Shown: positions 17,983 to 25,174 of the stretch, one piece after another
Layout: each line of letters opens with the position of its first letter
Position numbering within the stretch: position 1 is the first letter of the stretch
Assembly (NCBI GenBank): GCA_947645965.1
Contig: CANSES010000001.1
Coordinates: 51,732-115,731, forward strand
Length of the DNA: 64,000 bases
Direction of reading: 5' to 3'
Source of the DNA: an uncultured Enterorhabdus sp.
Lineage (GTDB): Bacteria; Actinomycetota; Coriobacteriia; Coriobacteriales; Eggerthellaceae
Made by a program: the position numbers and the translations under genes
Notes under the pieces: model-generated
The model's database searches: none
What the model saw: the letters and a program-made list of their open reading frames with translations, nothing else
Told to the model about the DNA's origin: nothing

Positions 17983-18768
17983 CTACACTCCCTTGGTCTC
18001 GTTAGGCCAGATGATCTTGTGCAGCTGCAGCTGCAAGCGGGCGCGATCCAGGCCGTGCTCGATGAGGTAGGCGGCGATGGCGGCCGGCTCCAGGGCGCCC
18101 CACACGGGGCTCGCGAGCACCGTGCAGCGATCCCACAGCGCCGCCTCGTCGGCCATACGCTCCATGAAGGCCAGGTCCTCTTCGCTGCCCACGACGAACT
18201 TCACGGCGTCGCGGCCGTCCAGCAAATCGTAGTTCTCGCGGCGCATGGCGGCCGACACGGCCTCGCCGGCCGTAGGCGTCTTCCAATCCACGGTGAAGTG
18301 CAGGCTGCCGGGCAGCCCCGCCTCGGCGCAGGCCTCGCGCAAGTGGGCCAGGGGGGCCAGATCGCGCGAGCCGTTGGTCTCGATCTCCACCCGCAGGGGA
18401 CAGGGGCTCTCCACCGACAGCAGCGCCTGCACCAGATCGGGCAGGTAGGGCTGCAGAAGCGGCTCGCCGCCGGTGAGCGTCACGCAGGACACGCCGGTCT
18501 CGGCCACCCAGGCCAACAGCTGGGGCACGCTCCACCCTTCTACCTCCACAAGGGGATGGTTCGCCCAGCGGGTGTCGCAGTAGGTGCACCACATGTTGCA
18601 GCCGGCGAACCGGATGAAGGCCGCCGGGCGCCCTGCGACCAGCCCCTCCCCGTTCACGGATACGAACTTCTCGGCCACGGGGAACAGCTGGGCCCGAGCC
18701 GCAATGGTATGGCGAGCCTGGTGGCGCTCGGCGTCCAGCAGGCCGTCGTTCTCTTCCTCGGGAACCAT
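17983..18768 (-). CDS. queE: 7-carboxy-7-deazaguanine synthase (radical SAM)
   Basis: 261 residues from the ATG at 18768, chosen because GGAAGGA lies upstream and the gene then starts 4 bp past queD; a longer frame to 18822 has no such support. CNMWCTYCD is the CX3CX2C cluster motif, followed by TLTGGEPLLQ. It converts 6-carboxytetrahydropterin to CDG. It sits between queD and queC in the operon. Confidence 0.95.
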   Translation of the reverse strand: MVPEEENDGLLDAERHQARHTIAARAQLFPVAEKFVSVNGEGLVAGRPAAFIRFAGCNMWCTYCDTRWANHPLVEVEGWSVPQLLAWVAETGVSCVTLTGGEPLLQPYLPDLVQALLSVESPCPLRVEIETNGSRDLAPLAHLREACAEAGLPGSLHFTVDWKTPTAGEAVSAAMRRENYDLLDGRDAVKFVVGSEEDLAFMERMADEAALWDRCTVLASPVWGALEPAAIAAYLIEHGLDRARLQLQLHKIIWPNETKGV

Positions 18769-18772
18769 GGGC

Positions 18773-19198
18773 CTAGGCGTCCTTCCGATAGAAGGCGCAG
18801 TTGTTCGGCGTCTCGTACACATCCACTTGGGCCACGGGCAGCCCCATCTCGGCCAGAGCGTCGAAGAACCACTTCGCGAGGTTTTCGGCCGTGGTGCGGA
18901 AGGGCATCATGAACAGCGCGAAGCCCTCGCGCTCGAGGCAGGCGAGGGTCTCGGGGGCAAGCGAGCCCTCCTCGATGATGAAGTGATGGTCGAGCCGCTC
19001 GGTCAGCGATCGCAGGGCGCCCTTGAAGTCGCCGAAGTCCACCACCATGTCCTTGCACGTGCCCTCGGTCTGCAACGCCGCGACCTCCAGATAGGCCACC
19101 ACGCGCCACCGGTGCCCGTGCAGGTTCTCGCACTTGCCATGGTAATCAGTCAGAAAATGAGAGGCGTCGAAGCTGCTCTCGGTTCGCAATCCGTACAT
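18773..19198 (-). CDS. queD: 6-carboxy-5,6,7,8-tetrahydropterin synthase
   Basis: 141 residues. Zinc ligands are seen in FDASHFL (His14) and NLHGHRW, and the catalytic region contains LDHH and the C-terminal VYETPNN segment. It acts on dihydroneopterin triphosphate, opening the queuosine pathway. It is first in the operon; no GTP cyclohydrolase gene is beside it. No preQ1 riboswitch consensus was seen in its leader. Confidence 0.95.
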   Translation of the reverse strand: MYGLRTESSFDASHFLTDYHGKCENLHGHRWRVVAYLEVAALQTEGTCKDMVVDFGDFKGALRSLTERLDHHFIIEEGSLAPETLACLEREGFALFMMPFRTTAENLAKWFFDALAEMGLPVAQVDVYETPNNCAFYRKDA

Positions 19199-19230
19199 AT
19201 CGATTTCTCACCAATCTACGAACATTTGTA

Positions 19231-19239
19231 TGCTATAAT
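19231..19239 (+). promoter_or_regulatory. Extended -10 promoter of the small membrane peptide
   Basis: TGCTATAAT is a perfect extended -10. It would start an mRNA near 19246 with a ~68-base leader ahead of the ATG at 19314. There is no clear -35. Confidence 0.6.
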
Positions 19240-19271
19240 AACGTTTGCAGGGAGCTCTAAGCCCACTGCAT

Positions 19272-19308
19272 TCACCCCGCAAACTATGCTAGCTAGGAAA
19301 GGGGGTGA
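19272..19308 (+). promoter_or_regulatory. Ribosome-site-masking hairpin
   Basis: TCACCCC (19272-19278) can pair with GGGGTGA (19302-19308), hiding the Shine-Dalgarno AAAGGGGG of the 42-residue peptide. An outer hairpin at about 19247-19269 (GCAG...CTGC) precedes it. Translational masking of this kind is common in type I toxin mRNAs. Confidence 0.5.
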
Positions 19309-19313
19309 TGCAG

Positions 19314-19442
19314 ATGAGCGAAGTGCTGGCCTGGGCCCAAGTCTTGGTTGGAGTTGCCACATTTATCGTAGCCGTTCTGGCTCTGATAAAAGAGAACCCG
19401 CCGAATAACGGCGGGAACTCCAATCACAACGACGAGGACTAG
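19314..19442 (+). CDS. 42-residue single-span membrane peptide, possible type I toxin
   Basis: MSEVLAWAQVL begins a ~22-residue hydrophobic helix (residues 4-25), then KEN and a polar Asn/Gly/Asp tail. Shine-Dalgarno AAAGGGGGTGATG is very strong; ATG at 19314 is preferred over 19308. The gene has its own extended -10 promoter and an intrinsic terminator. Size, one helix, strong but masked ribosome site and isolated transcription resemble Fst/TxpA/'holin-like' type I toxins. The sequence does not match one I can name, and no antisense RNA is proven. It may instead be a small membrane regulator. Confidence 0.6.
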   Translation: MSEVLAWAQVLVGVATFIVAVLALIKENPPNNGGNSNHNDED

Positions 19443-19453
19443 GCACCCTCGTC

Positions 19454-19484
19454 GAAGGGCGTTCCGCAAGGGGCGCCCTTCTTT
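19454..19484 (+). terminator. Intrinsic terminator of the small peptide gene
   Basis: GAAGGGCG, a 12-base loop, CGCCCTTC, then TTT, 12 bp past the stop. Confidence 0.7.
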
Positions 19485-19514
19485 AGGCAGAGAGTATCTT
19501 ACCACACTTCTGCG

Positions 19515-20132
19515 TTAGAAAGCCGCGTCGAAGGGGTCGGTCACGATGATTTCACTTTGGCCGCGGGTGAGTTCGGTGAGTTTTTCCACGAAAGGGGCCT
19601 CAGTACCGTGAAGCAGGCGGAAGGTGAGCAGCACGTTCTCGGCGAAGTCGCTCTCCTGGAGCTGGGCGCCGGAGGTCTCGGCGATGTGGCCCACGGGCTC
19701 GTACAAGTTGTAGGGCACCTCCACCATGACGTCCACGCAACGGGACACTACCACGATGCGGGCCGCCTCGATGGCCGCTTTCGTCGCATCCGTGTAGGCG
19801 CGCACGAGGCCGCCCGTGCCGAGCAGGATGCCGCCGAAGTACCGCGTGACCACTACGGCCACATCGGTGAGTCCTGCGTGCTGAATGGCCTCCAAGGTGG
19901 GCATGCCTGCGGTCTTGGCCGGCTCGCCGTCGTCGGTGTAGCGCACCCGTCCCCCGCGCAGCACGTAGGCGTACACGTTGTGGCGCGCCATGCGATGCTC
20001 GGCCTTCACGCCGTTGATGAAGGTCAGCGCCTCCTCCTCGGTGGTCACCGGGGCGATATGGCCGATGAAGCGGCTCTTCTTCTCCACGATCTCGGCCGTG
20101 GCCGCCTCGGCGATGGTCTGGTAGGCGGTCAT
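19515..20132 (-). CDS. IMPACT/YigZ family protein
   Basis: 205 residues, standard for YigZ. The N-terminal domain has KKSRFIGHIAPV, HNVYAYVLRGG, DDGEPAKTAGMP and VVVTRYFGGILLGTGGLVRAY, all family signatures; the C-terminal half is the DUF1949 domain. Eukaryotic IMPACT acts on GCN2 signalling; the bacterial role is uncertain, with links to translation. The ATG at 20132 has a weak site (AAAGG). A GTAGGGG repeat separates it from the ABC-F gene. Confidence 0.92.
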   Translation of the reverse strand: MTAYQTIAEAATAEIVEKKSRFIGHIAPVTTEEEALTFINGVKAEHRMARHNVYAYVLRGGRVRYTDDGEPAKTAGMPTLEAIQHAGLTDVAVVVTRYFGGILLGTGGLVRAYTDATKAAIEAARIVVVSRCVDVMVEVPYNLYEPVGHIAETSGAQLQESDFAENVLLTFRLLHGTEAPFVEKLTELTRGQSEIIVTDPFDAAF

Positions 20133-20157
20133 TGGGCGCGGCCTTTCGGGTCAGGGG

Positions 20158-20182
20158 CGGGCGGGCTAAAGCCCGCCCCTAC
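20158..20182 (-). repeat. GTAGGGG palindromic repeat, copy 5
   Basis: Minus strand GTAGGGGCGGGCTTTAGCCC then GCCCG, in the 94-bp gap between the ABC-F and IMPACT genes. Confidence 0.75.
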
Positions 20183-20226
20183 GGACGGGATTGGGGCCAG
20201 GGCGCGAGCGACGCAGACGGTACCCA

Positions 20227-22074
20227 CTACTCCCCCAGTTTCTCGGCGGCTTCGAACCATTCCAGTTCTAGGGCCTCGATCTGATCCTCGAAGTCGGCGA
20301 TCTCCTCTTGCATGGCGGTAAGGGTGAGATAATCCGACGGGTCGGCCTCGGCCATGGCGAGCTGCTTCTTCTCGATCTTGCCCTTCAGGGTCTCGATCTT
20401 CTTCTCGTTGGACGTCATCAGCTTGCGCAGGGTGCGCTGCTCGCCGCCCGAGAGGGCGGGGGCGCCCTGGACGGCGCCGGGAGTGGAAGCGTCCCTGGCG
20501 GGACGGCTGAAGCCGTCCCCTACAGCTCCAGTCCCAGAAGCACTCGCAGTCGACTGGGCGGCTTTGGCTTCTGCCTCCTCCATCAGCTTCAGGTACTCGT
20601 CCACGCCGCCCGGCAGGTGGCGCACCTTGCCATCCACGAGGGCGAACTGATGGTCGGTCACGCGCCCCATGAGGTAGCGGTCGTGGGTCACGAGCAGCAG
20701 CGTGCCCGGCCAGCCGTCGAGCAGGCTTTCCACCGCGGCCAGCATGTCGGTATCCAGATCGTTGCCCGGCTCGTCCAGAATGAGCACGTTGGGCTCGTCC
20801 AGCAGGATGAGCATCAGGGCCAACCGGCGCTTCTGGCCGCCGGACAAATCGCACACTGGCTCGTTCTGATCGTCCTTCGTGAAACCGAGCCGTTCCAACA
20901 GTTGCCCCGGGGTCATCTCCTTGCCGTCGAGCATGGTGCGCCGCGAATAGCGGGCGATCACCTGGCGCACCCGATCGTCGCCGAGTTTCGCGAGCTCGTC
21001 CAGATGCTGAGACAGCACGGCGAAGCGCACGGTCTGGCCGATCTTCACACGGCCGCGATCCACCGGCTGCAGGCCCTGGATGACGCGCAGCAGGGTGGTT
21101 TTGCCGATGCCGTTGCCGCCCACGATACCGAAGCGGTCGCCGGGGCCGATGATCCAGTCCACGTCATCCAAGATCACGCGATCGCCGAAAGCCAGCGTGG
21201 CGCCCTGCAGATCCACCACCTGCTTGCCGAGCCGCGCCATGGCCATGCGCTTCAGCTCCAGCTCGTTGCGCAGGGGCGGCACGTCGGCGATGAGCGCCTG
21301 GGCCGCGGCCACGTGGAACTTGGGCTTGGTCGCTCGGGCCCGCGCCCCGCGGGAAAGCCAGGCCAGCTCGCGGCGCAGGGCGTTCTGCCGCTTCTGCTCG
21401 GCCAGGGCCTGCAGACGATCCCGTTCCACCCGCTGCATAATGTAGGCCGAGAATCCGCCCTCAAAGGGCCACACCCGCTGCCCCTGTACCTCCCACATGG
21501 CCTCGCACACCTCGTCGAGGAACCAGCGGTCGTGGGTCACCACGAGCAGGGCGCCATCCCCCGGCCGCCAGCGGGTCTTCAAATGGTCGGCCAGCCAGGT
21601 GATGGCGGCCACGTCCAGGTGATTGGTGGGCTCGTCCAACATGAGCACGTCCCAGTCGCCGATGAGCAGCCGCGCCAAGTCTACCCGGCGACGCTGACCG
21701 CCCGACAGCGTGCCCACCGGCGCGTCCCAGGCCACATCGCCCAGAAGCCCCGCGATGATGGAGCGGGTACGGGCATCGCCGGCCCACTCGTACTCGGGCG
21801 CATCGCCCACGACGGCCCGCTCCACGGTGTCCCCGTCGGCCAGGCCGTCGGTCTGCCCGAGCACGCCCACCGACACGCCGCGAGTGCGGATCACGCGCCC
21901 GTCGTCCACCTCCACCTCGCCGGCCAGCACCCGCAGCAGCGTCGACTTGCCGTCGCCGTTCTTGCCCACGATGCCGATGCGCGCCCCCTCGTCCACACCG
22001 AGGGACAGCTCGGTGAACACCGTCTTCGTGGGGAAATCCACCCGCACCTTTTCGCAACCGAGGAGAAAAGCCAC
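20227..22074 (-). CDS. ABC-F family ATPase (Uup-like)
   Basis: 615 residues with two ATPase domains and no membrane part. Walker A motifs GKNGDGKST (~36) and GGNGIGKTT; signatures LSGGQRRRVDLARLL and LSGGQKRRLALMLIL; LDEPTNHLD in the first, LDEPGNDLD in the second. The C-terminal ~70 residues are a coiled coil as in Uup. ABC-F proteins act on the ribosome or stalled translation. Start is GTG at 22074 with AGGTAGG upstream. The linker before the coiled coil (residues ~518-525, VGDGFSRP) is a GTAGGGG repeat read in frame. The MFS gene is 7 bp upstream. Confidence 0.92.
   Translation of the reverse strand: MAFLLGCEKVRVDFPTKTVFTELSLGVDEGARIGIVGKNGDGKSTLLRVLAGEVEVDDGRVIRTRGVSVGVLGQTDGLADGDTVERAVVGDAPEYEWAGDARTRSIIAGLLGDVAWDAPVGTLSGGQRRRVDLARLLIGDWDVLMLDEPTNHLDVAAITWLADHLKTRWRPGDGALLVVTHDRWFLDEVCEAMWEVQGQRVWPFEGGFSAYIMQRVERDRLQALAEQKRQNALRRELAWLSRGARARATKPKFHVAAAQALIADVPPLRNELELKRMAMARLGKQVVDLQGATLAFGDRVILDDVDWIIGPGDRFGIVGGNGIGKTTLLRVIQGLQPVDRGRVKIGQTVRFAVLSQHLDELAKLGDDRVRQVIARYSRRTMLDGKEMTPGQLLERLGFTKDDQNEPVCDLSGGQKRRLALMLILLDEPNVLILDEPGNDLDTDMLAAVESLLDGWPGTLLLVTHDRYLMGRVTDHQFALVDGKVRHLPGGVDEYLKLMEEAEAKAAQSTASASGTGAVGDGFSRPARDASTPGAVQGAPALSGGEQRTLRKLMTSNEKKIETLKGKIEKKQLAMAEADPSDYLTLTAMQEEIADFEDQIEALELEWFEAAEKLGE
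20499..20523 (-). repeat. GTAGGGG palindromic repeat, copy 6, inside the ABC-F gene
   Basis: It is identical over 25 bp to the intergenic copy at 231-255. It is translated in frame as VGDGFSRP in the interdomain linker, a place that tolerates inserted residues. Confidence 0.78.
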
Positions 22075-22081
22075 CAGACAC

Positions 22082-23467
22082 CTACCTTATCTTCCACAGG
22101 GCGCAGACCAGCACCGCCGCCGAGAATACCGTCGAAAGGGCAAAGGCCGCCTGGTAGGGCGCCACCGCCAACGTCGCGCCGCCATCGGCCGCCGCGGCGC
22201 CGCCCGCGCCCAAAAGCGAGACGAGCAGCATCATGAGCGCCGTGCCCAGCGAGGCGCACACCTGGCGCACCGTGGCGAAGAACGCGCTGCCGTCCATGAT
22301 GAGGCGCCCGGGCAGCCCCGACAGGCCCCAGGAGTTCAGCGGCCCCACGAGCGCGCTCACGCCCACGGCCCGCACGCCCTGCCAGAACGTGAGCGCCCAC
22401 AGTGGCGTGGTCGCGTCCACGAACATGAAGGAGGCGGCGCCCACGGTAAGGAAGGTGGCGCCGGTGATGCACACCGCCCGCGGTCCCACCTTGTCCACCA
22501 GCACGCCGGCCAGCGGGTTCACGAACAGCGCCACCGCCGTGGCGGGAATGAACACGACGCCCGCCTCCAGGGCCGTCATGCCGGCCGGCCCCTGCACGAA
22601 CAGCGGCAAGACCAGCGTGATGCCCATAAACGATGCGAACAGGCAGTTCTGGGCCACGAATCCCGCGCGGAAATGGCGCGACTGGAAGATGTCCAGGGAG
22701 ATGAGCGGATGGGCCACCCGGCGCTGGCGCCGCACGAAGGCCACAATGAAGGCCGCGCCCAGAAGGCCGGGCACCCACACGGACGGCTCGGCCAGCCCCA
22801 TGGTGGCCGCATTGGACGCGCCCAGCAGAAGGCCCCCGAAGCCCAGGGTGGACTGCATGAACGAGGGCAGATCGAACACCGCGTCGTCCCGATGGTCGCC
22901 GTGGCTCTTCACCAAGAGCGCGCAGGCCGCCCACAGAAGCACCAGCACGCCCGCCAACATGAGATAGAAGCTGCGCCAGCCCCACGAGCCGGCCAGAGCT
23001 CCGCCGATCAAGGGCCCGATGTTGGGGGCGAATCCCATGGCGATGCCGCCGATACCCATGGCCGTGCCCGTGCGCTCGCGCGGGAAGCGCGTCATGGCCA
23101 CCGACTGCACCAGGGGCAGCGTGATGCCCGTGGCAATGGCCTGCAGCGCGCGGGCCGCCACCAGCACCGCGAACACCGGGGCGAAGAAGGCCACCACCGA
23201 GCCGGCCAGGTAGAAGCCCAGCGCCAGATACACCAGGCGCTTCACCGAGAACCGTCGCGACAAAAACGTCACCACCGGCACCGTCACGCCCATGACGAGC
23301 ATGTAGATGGTGGTGACCCACTGGCCCACGGCGGCATCGATGGCGAAATCCTCGCACACGCCGGTCAGCATGGAGTTCATCACCGTTTGGGTGAGCGAGC
23401 CCAGCGCGCAGGTGATCACCACGATGGCGAACAGCGCATAGGTATGTTGCTTCTCGCTGAGGGGCAT
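22082..23467 (-). CDS. MFS drug exporter, 14-span DHA2 type
   Basis: 461 residues from the ATG at 23467 (MPLSEKQHTY), which has GGGAGAGGA upstream; a longer frame to 23548 is unsupported. The motif C-like segment GFAPNIGPLIGGAL marks drug:proton antiporters, and the number of hydrophobic segments fits the DHA2 group. It probably exports a toxic compound. It is followed 7 bp later by the ABC-F gene; an exporter with a ribosome-protection-type ATPase could be a resistance pair. Confidence 0.85.
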   Translation of the reverse strand: MPLSEKQHTYALFAIVVITCALGSLTQTVMNSMLTGVCEDFAIDAAVGQWVTTIYMLVMGVTVPVVTFLSRRFSVKRLVYLALGFYLAGSVVAFFAPVFAVLVAARALQAIATGITLPLVQSVAMTRFPRERTGTAMGIGGIAMGFAPNIGPLIGGALAGSWGWRSFYLMLAGVLVLLWAACALLVKSHGDHRDDAVFDLPSFMQSTLGFGGLLLGASNAATMGLAEPSVWVPGLLGAAFIVAFVRRQRRVAHPLISLDIFQSRHFRAGFVAQNCLFASFMGITLVLPLFVQGPAGMTALEAGVVFIPATAVALFVNPLAGVLVDKVGPRAVCITGATFLTVGAASFMFVDATTPLWALTFWQGVRAVGVSALVGPLNSWGLSGLPGRLIMDGSAFFATVRQVCASLGTALMMLLVSLLGAGGAAAADGGATLAVAPYQAAFALSTVFSAAVLVCALWKIR

Positions 23468-23560
23468 TCCTCTCCCATCGGTCGCGCGACGGGCCGGGGC
23501 TCTGCCGCCTTCCTGACGGCCGACGCCGCAGCGCCGCCCGCTTATCATGATCTCTACCGA

Positions 23561-24118
23561 CTAGTTGTACTTCTGCTGGGTCTTCTCCAGCCCGTGCTCG
23601 ATGAGGAAGCGTACCGCGTCGGAGCCCAGGGCCACGGCGTGCTGGAACGCCTCCAGGTCGTCTTTCTTCGGCTGGGACAGCACCCAGTCCACCACGGGCT
23701 TGCGTCCCGGCGGCCGGCCGATGCCCACGCGCACCCGGTACCAGTCGCGGCAGCCCAGCTTGTCGCCGATGGAGCGCAGCCCGTTGTGGCCCGCGTGCCC
23801 CCCGCCGAACTTCACGCGGATGGTGCCCGGATCGATGTCCAGCTCGTCGTGGATGACGATGAGGTGATCAGCATCCACGCCGTAGGTCTTCATGAGGGTC
23901 TTCACCGGACCGCCCGAGGTGTTCATGTAGCTCTGGGGCTTCACCAGCACCACATCCTCGCCGCGCCACGTGCCCTTGGCCGTCAGCGCGCCGCCCTCGG
24001 TCTTCCAGTAGCGCACGCCCATGTCCTCGGCCAGCGCGTCCACGGTGTCGAAGCCCGCGTTGTGCCGGGTGTGCTCGTATTCCCCGCCCGGATTTCCCAG
24101 GCCCGCGATCAGGTACAT
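23561..24118 (-). CDS. pth: Peptidyl-tRNA hydrolase
   Basis: 185 residues. LIAGLGNPGGEYEHTRHNAGF holds the catalytic His (shown in part: EYEHTRHNAG); VKPQSYMNTSG, VIHDELDIDPG and GGGHAGHNGL are the other signatures. It recycles tRNA from peptidyl-tRNA dropped by ribosomes. The ATG at 24118 abuts the prs stop. It is the third gene of a glmU-prs-pth operon, a common arrangement. Confidence 0.97.
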   Translation of the reverse strand: MYLIAGLGNPGGEYEHTRHNAGFDTVDALAEDMGVRYWKTEGGALTAKGTWRGEDVVLVKPQSYMNTSGGPVKTLMKTYGVDADHLIVIHDELDIDPGTIRVKFGGGHAGHNGLRSIGDKLGCRDWYRVRVGIGRPPGRKPVVDWVLSQPKKDDLEAFQHAVALGSDAVRFLIEHGLEKTQQKYN

Positions 24119-25084
24119 CTACTCGAACAGCTTCCCGATGGAGCCGTTGCTGTACACCGCGTTGATGGTCTGGGCGAACAGGGGCGCGATGGACAGCACC
24201 TTGATCTTGCCGGTCTGGCGCGCCAGCGGCACGGGCACGGCGTTGGTGACCACCACTTCCTCGATGCAGGAGTTCTCCAGACGCTCGTAGGCCGGACCCG
24301 AGAACAGGCCGTGGGTGGCGCAGGCGTACACCTGGGCAGCGCCCTTGGCCTTCAGGGTGGCGGCCGCGGCCACGAGCGACCCGCCGGTGTCGATCATGTC
24401 GTCGTTCAGGATGCAGATCTTATCGGTCACGTCGCCGATGAGCGCGGTGATCTCGGCCTGGTTGTGCTTGGGGCGGTCCTTGTGCATGATGGCCAGATCG
24501 CAGTCCAGCGCCGAGGAGAACTTTTTCGCGGCCTTGGCGCGGCCCACGTCCGGCGACACCACGCAGAGCTGATCGGCGTCGAAGCCCTTGTTGCGGAAGT
24601 AGTCCACGAAGATGGGCATGGCGGTCATGTGGTTCACGGGAATGTCGAAGAAGCCCTGGATGGCGTCCTGGTGCAGATCCACGGTGATGACGTTGTCGAC
24701 GCCGGCCACGGTGAGCAGATCAGCCACGAGCTTGGCGGTGATGGGCTCGCGCGGAGCGGCCTTACGGTCCTGGCGCGCGTAGCCGTAGTGGGCGATCACC
24801 GCCGAGATGGAGCGGGCGCTGGCGCGCTTGGCGGCGTCCACCATGATGAGCAGCTCCATGAGGGCGTCGTTCACGTCGAAGCCCTCGCTGGCGCACACCG
24901 ACTGGATGAGGAACACATCGGCGCCGCGGATGGACTCCTGGTAGCGGGCGTAGATCTCGCCGTTGGCGAACTTCTCGTGCTTGATGTTGCCGAGGTTCGC
25001 GTTCAGGTTCTTGGCGATCTCCTCGGCCAGCTCCGGATTCACCGAGCCGGAAAACAGGGCCATGCGCTTGGTCATCTCGGTCAT
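24119..25084 (-). CDS. prs: Ribose-phosphate pyrophosphokinase
   Basis: 321 residues, normal length. It makes PRPP from ribose 5-phosphate and ATP. Visible motifs are FANGEIYARYQESIRG, HYGYARQDRK (ATP/flexible loop), VVSPDVGRAKAAKKF, and the PRPP loop LNDDMIDTGGSL. ATG at 25084 behind AAGGGA. Middle gene of glmU-prs-pth. Confidence 0.97.
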   Translation of the reverse strand: MTEMTKRMALFSGSVNPELAEEIAKNLNANLGNIKHEKFANGEIYARYQESIRGADVFLIQSVCASEGFDVNDALMELLIMVDAAKRASARSISAVIAHYGYARQDRKAAPREPITAKLVADLLTVAGVDNVITVDLHQDAIQGFFDIPVNHMTAMPIFVDYFRNKGFDADQLCVVSPDVGRAKAAKKFSSALDCDLAIMHKDRPKHNQAEITALIGDVTDKICILNDDMIDTGGSLVAAAATLKAKGAAQVYACATHGLFSGPAYERLENSCIEEVVVTNAVPVPLARQTGKIKVLSIAPLFAQTINAVYSNGSIGKLFE

Positions 25085-25150
25085 GAACGGGTATCCCTTC
25101 TGCGACGGATTTCGATGGTTGAGCCTATTGTAGTACGGCCGGCGCCGCCT

Positions 25151-25173
25151 GCCGGGGCAAAACCGGCCCCTAC
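25151..25173 (-). repeat. Degenerate GTAGGGG repeat
   Basis: Minus strand GTAGGGGCCGGTTTTGCCCC then GGC: the GTAGGGG head with a weaker stem (GCCGG/CCGGC), just past the glmU stop, in the glmU-prs gap. Confidence 0.5.
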
Positions 25174-25174
25174 C

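Noticed and set aside
19199..19307. Possible preQ1 riboswitch ahead of queD
   Set aside because: No CTATAAAAAACTA-type core of preQ1-I nor a preQ1-II pattern was found; the structured part belongs to the plus-strand peptide leader.
19293..19505. 70-residue frame on the minus strand over the small peptide
   Set aside because: No ribosome site; it overlaps the peptide gene and its terminator. An antisense RNA there is possible but not a protein.
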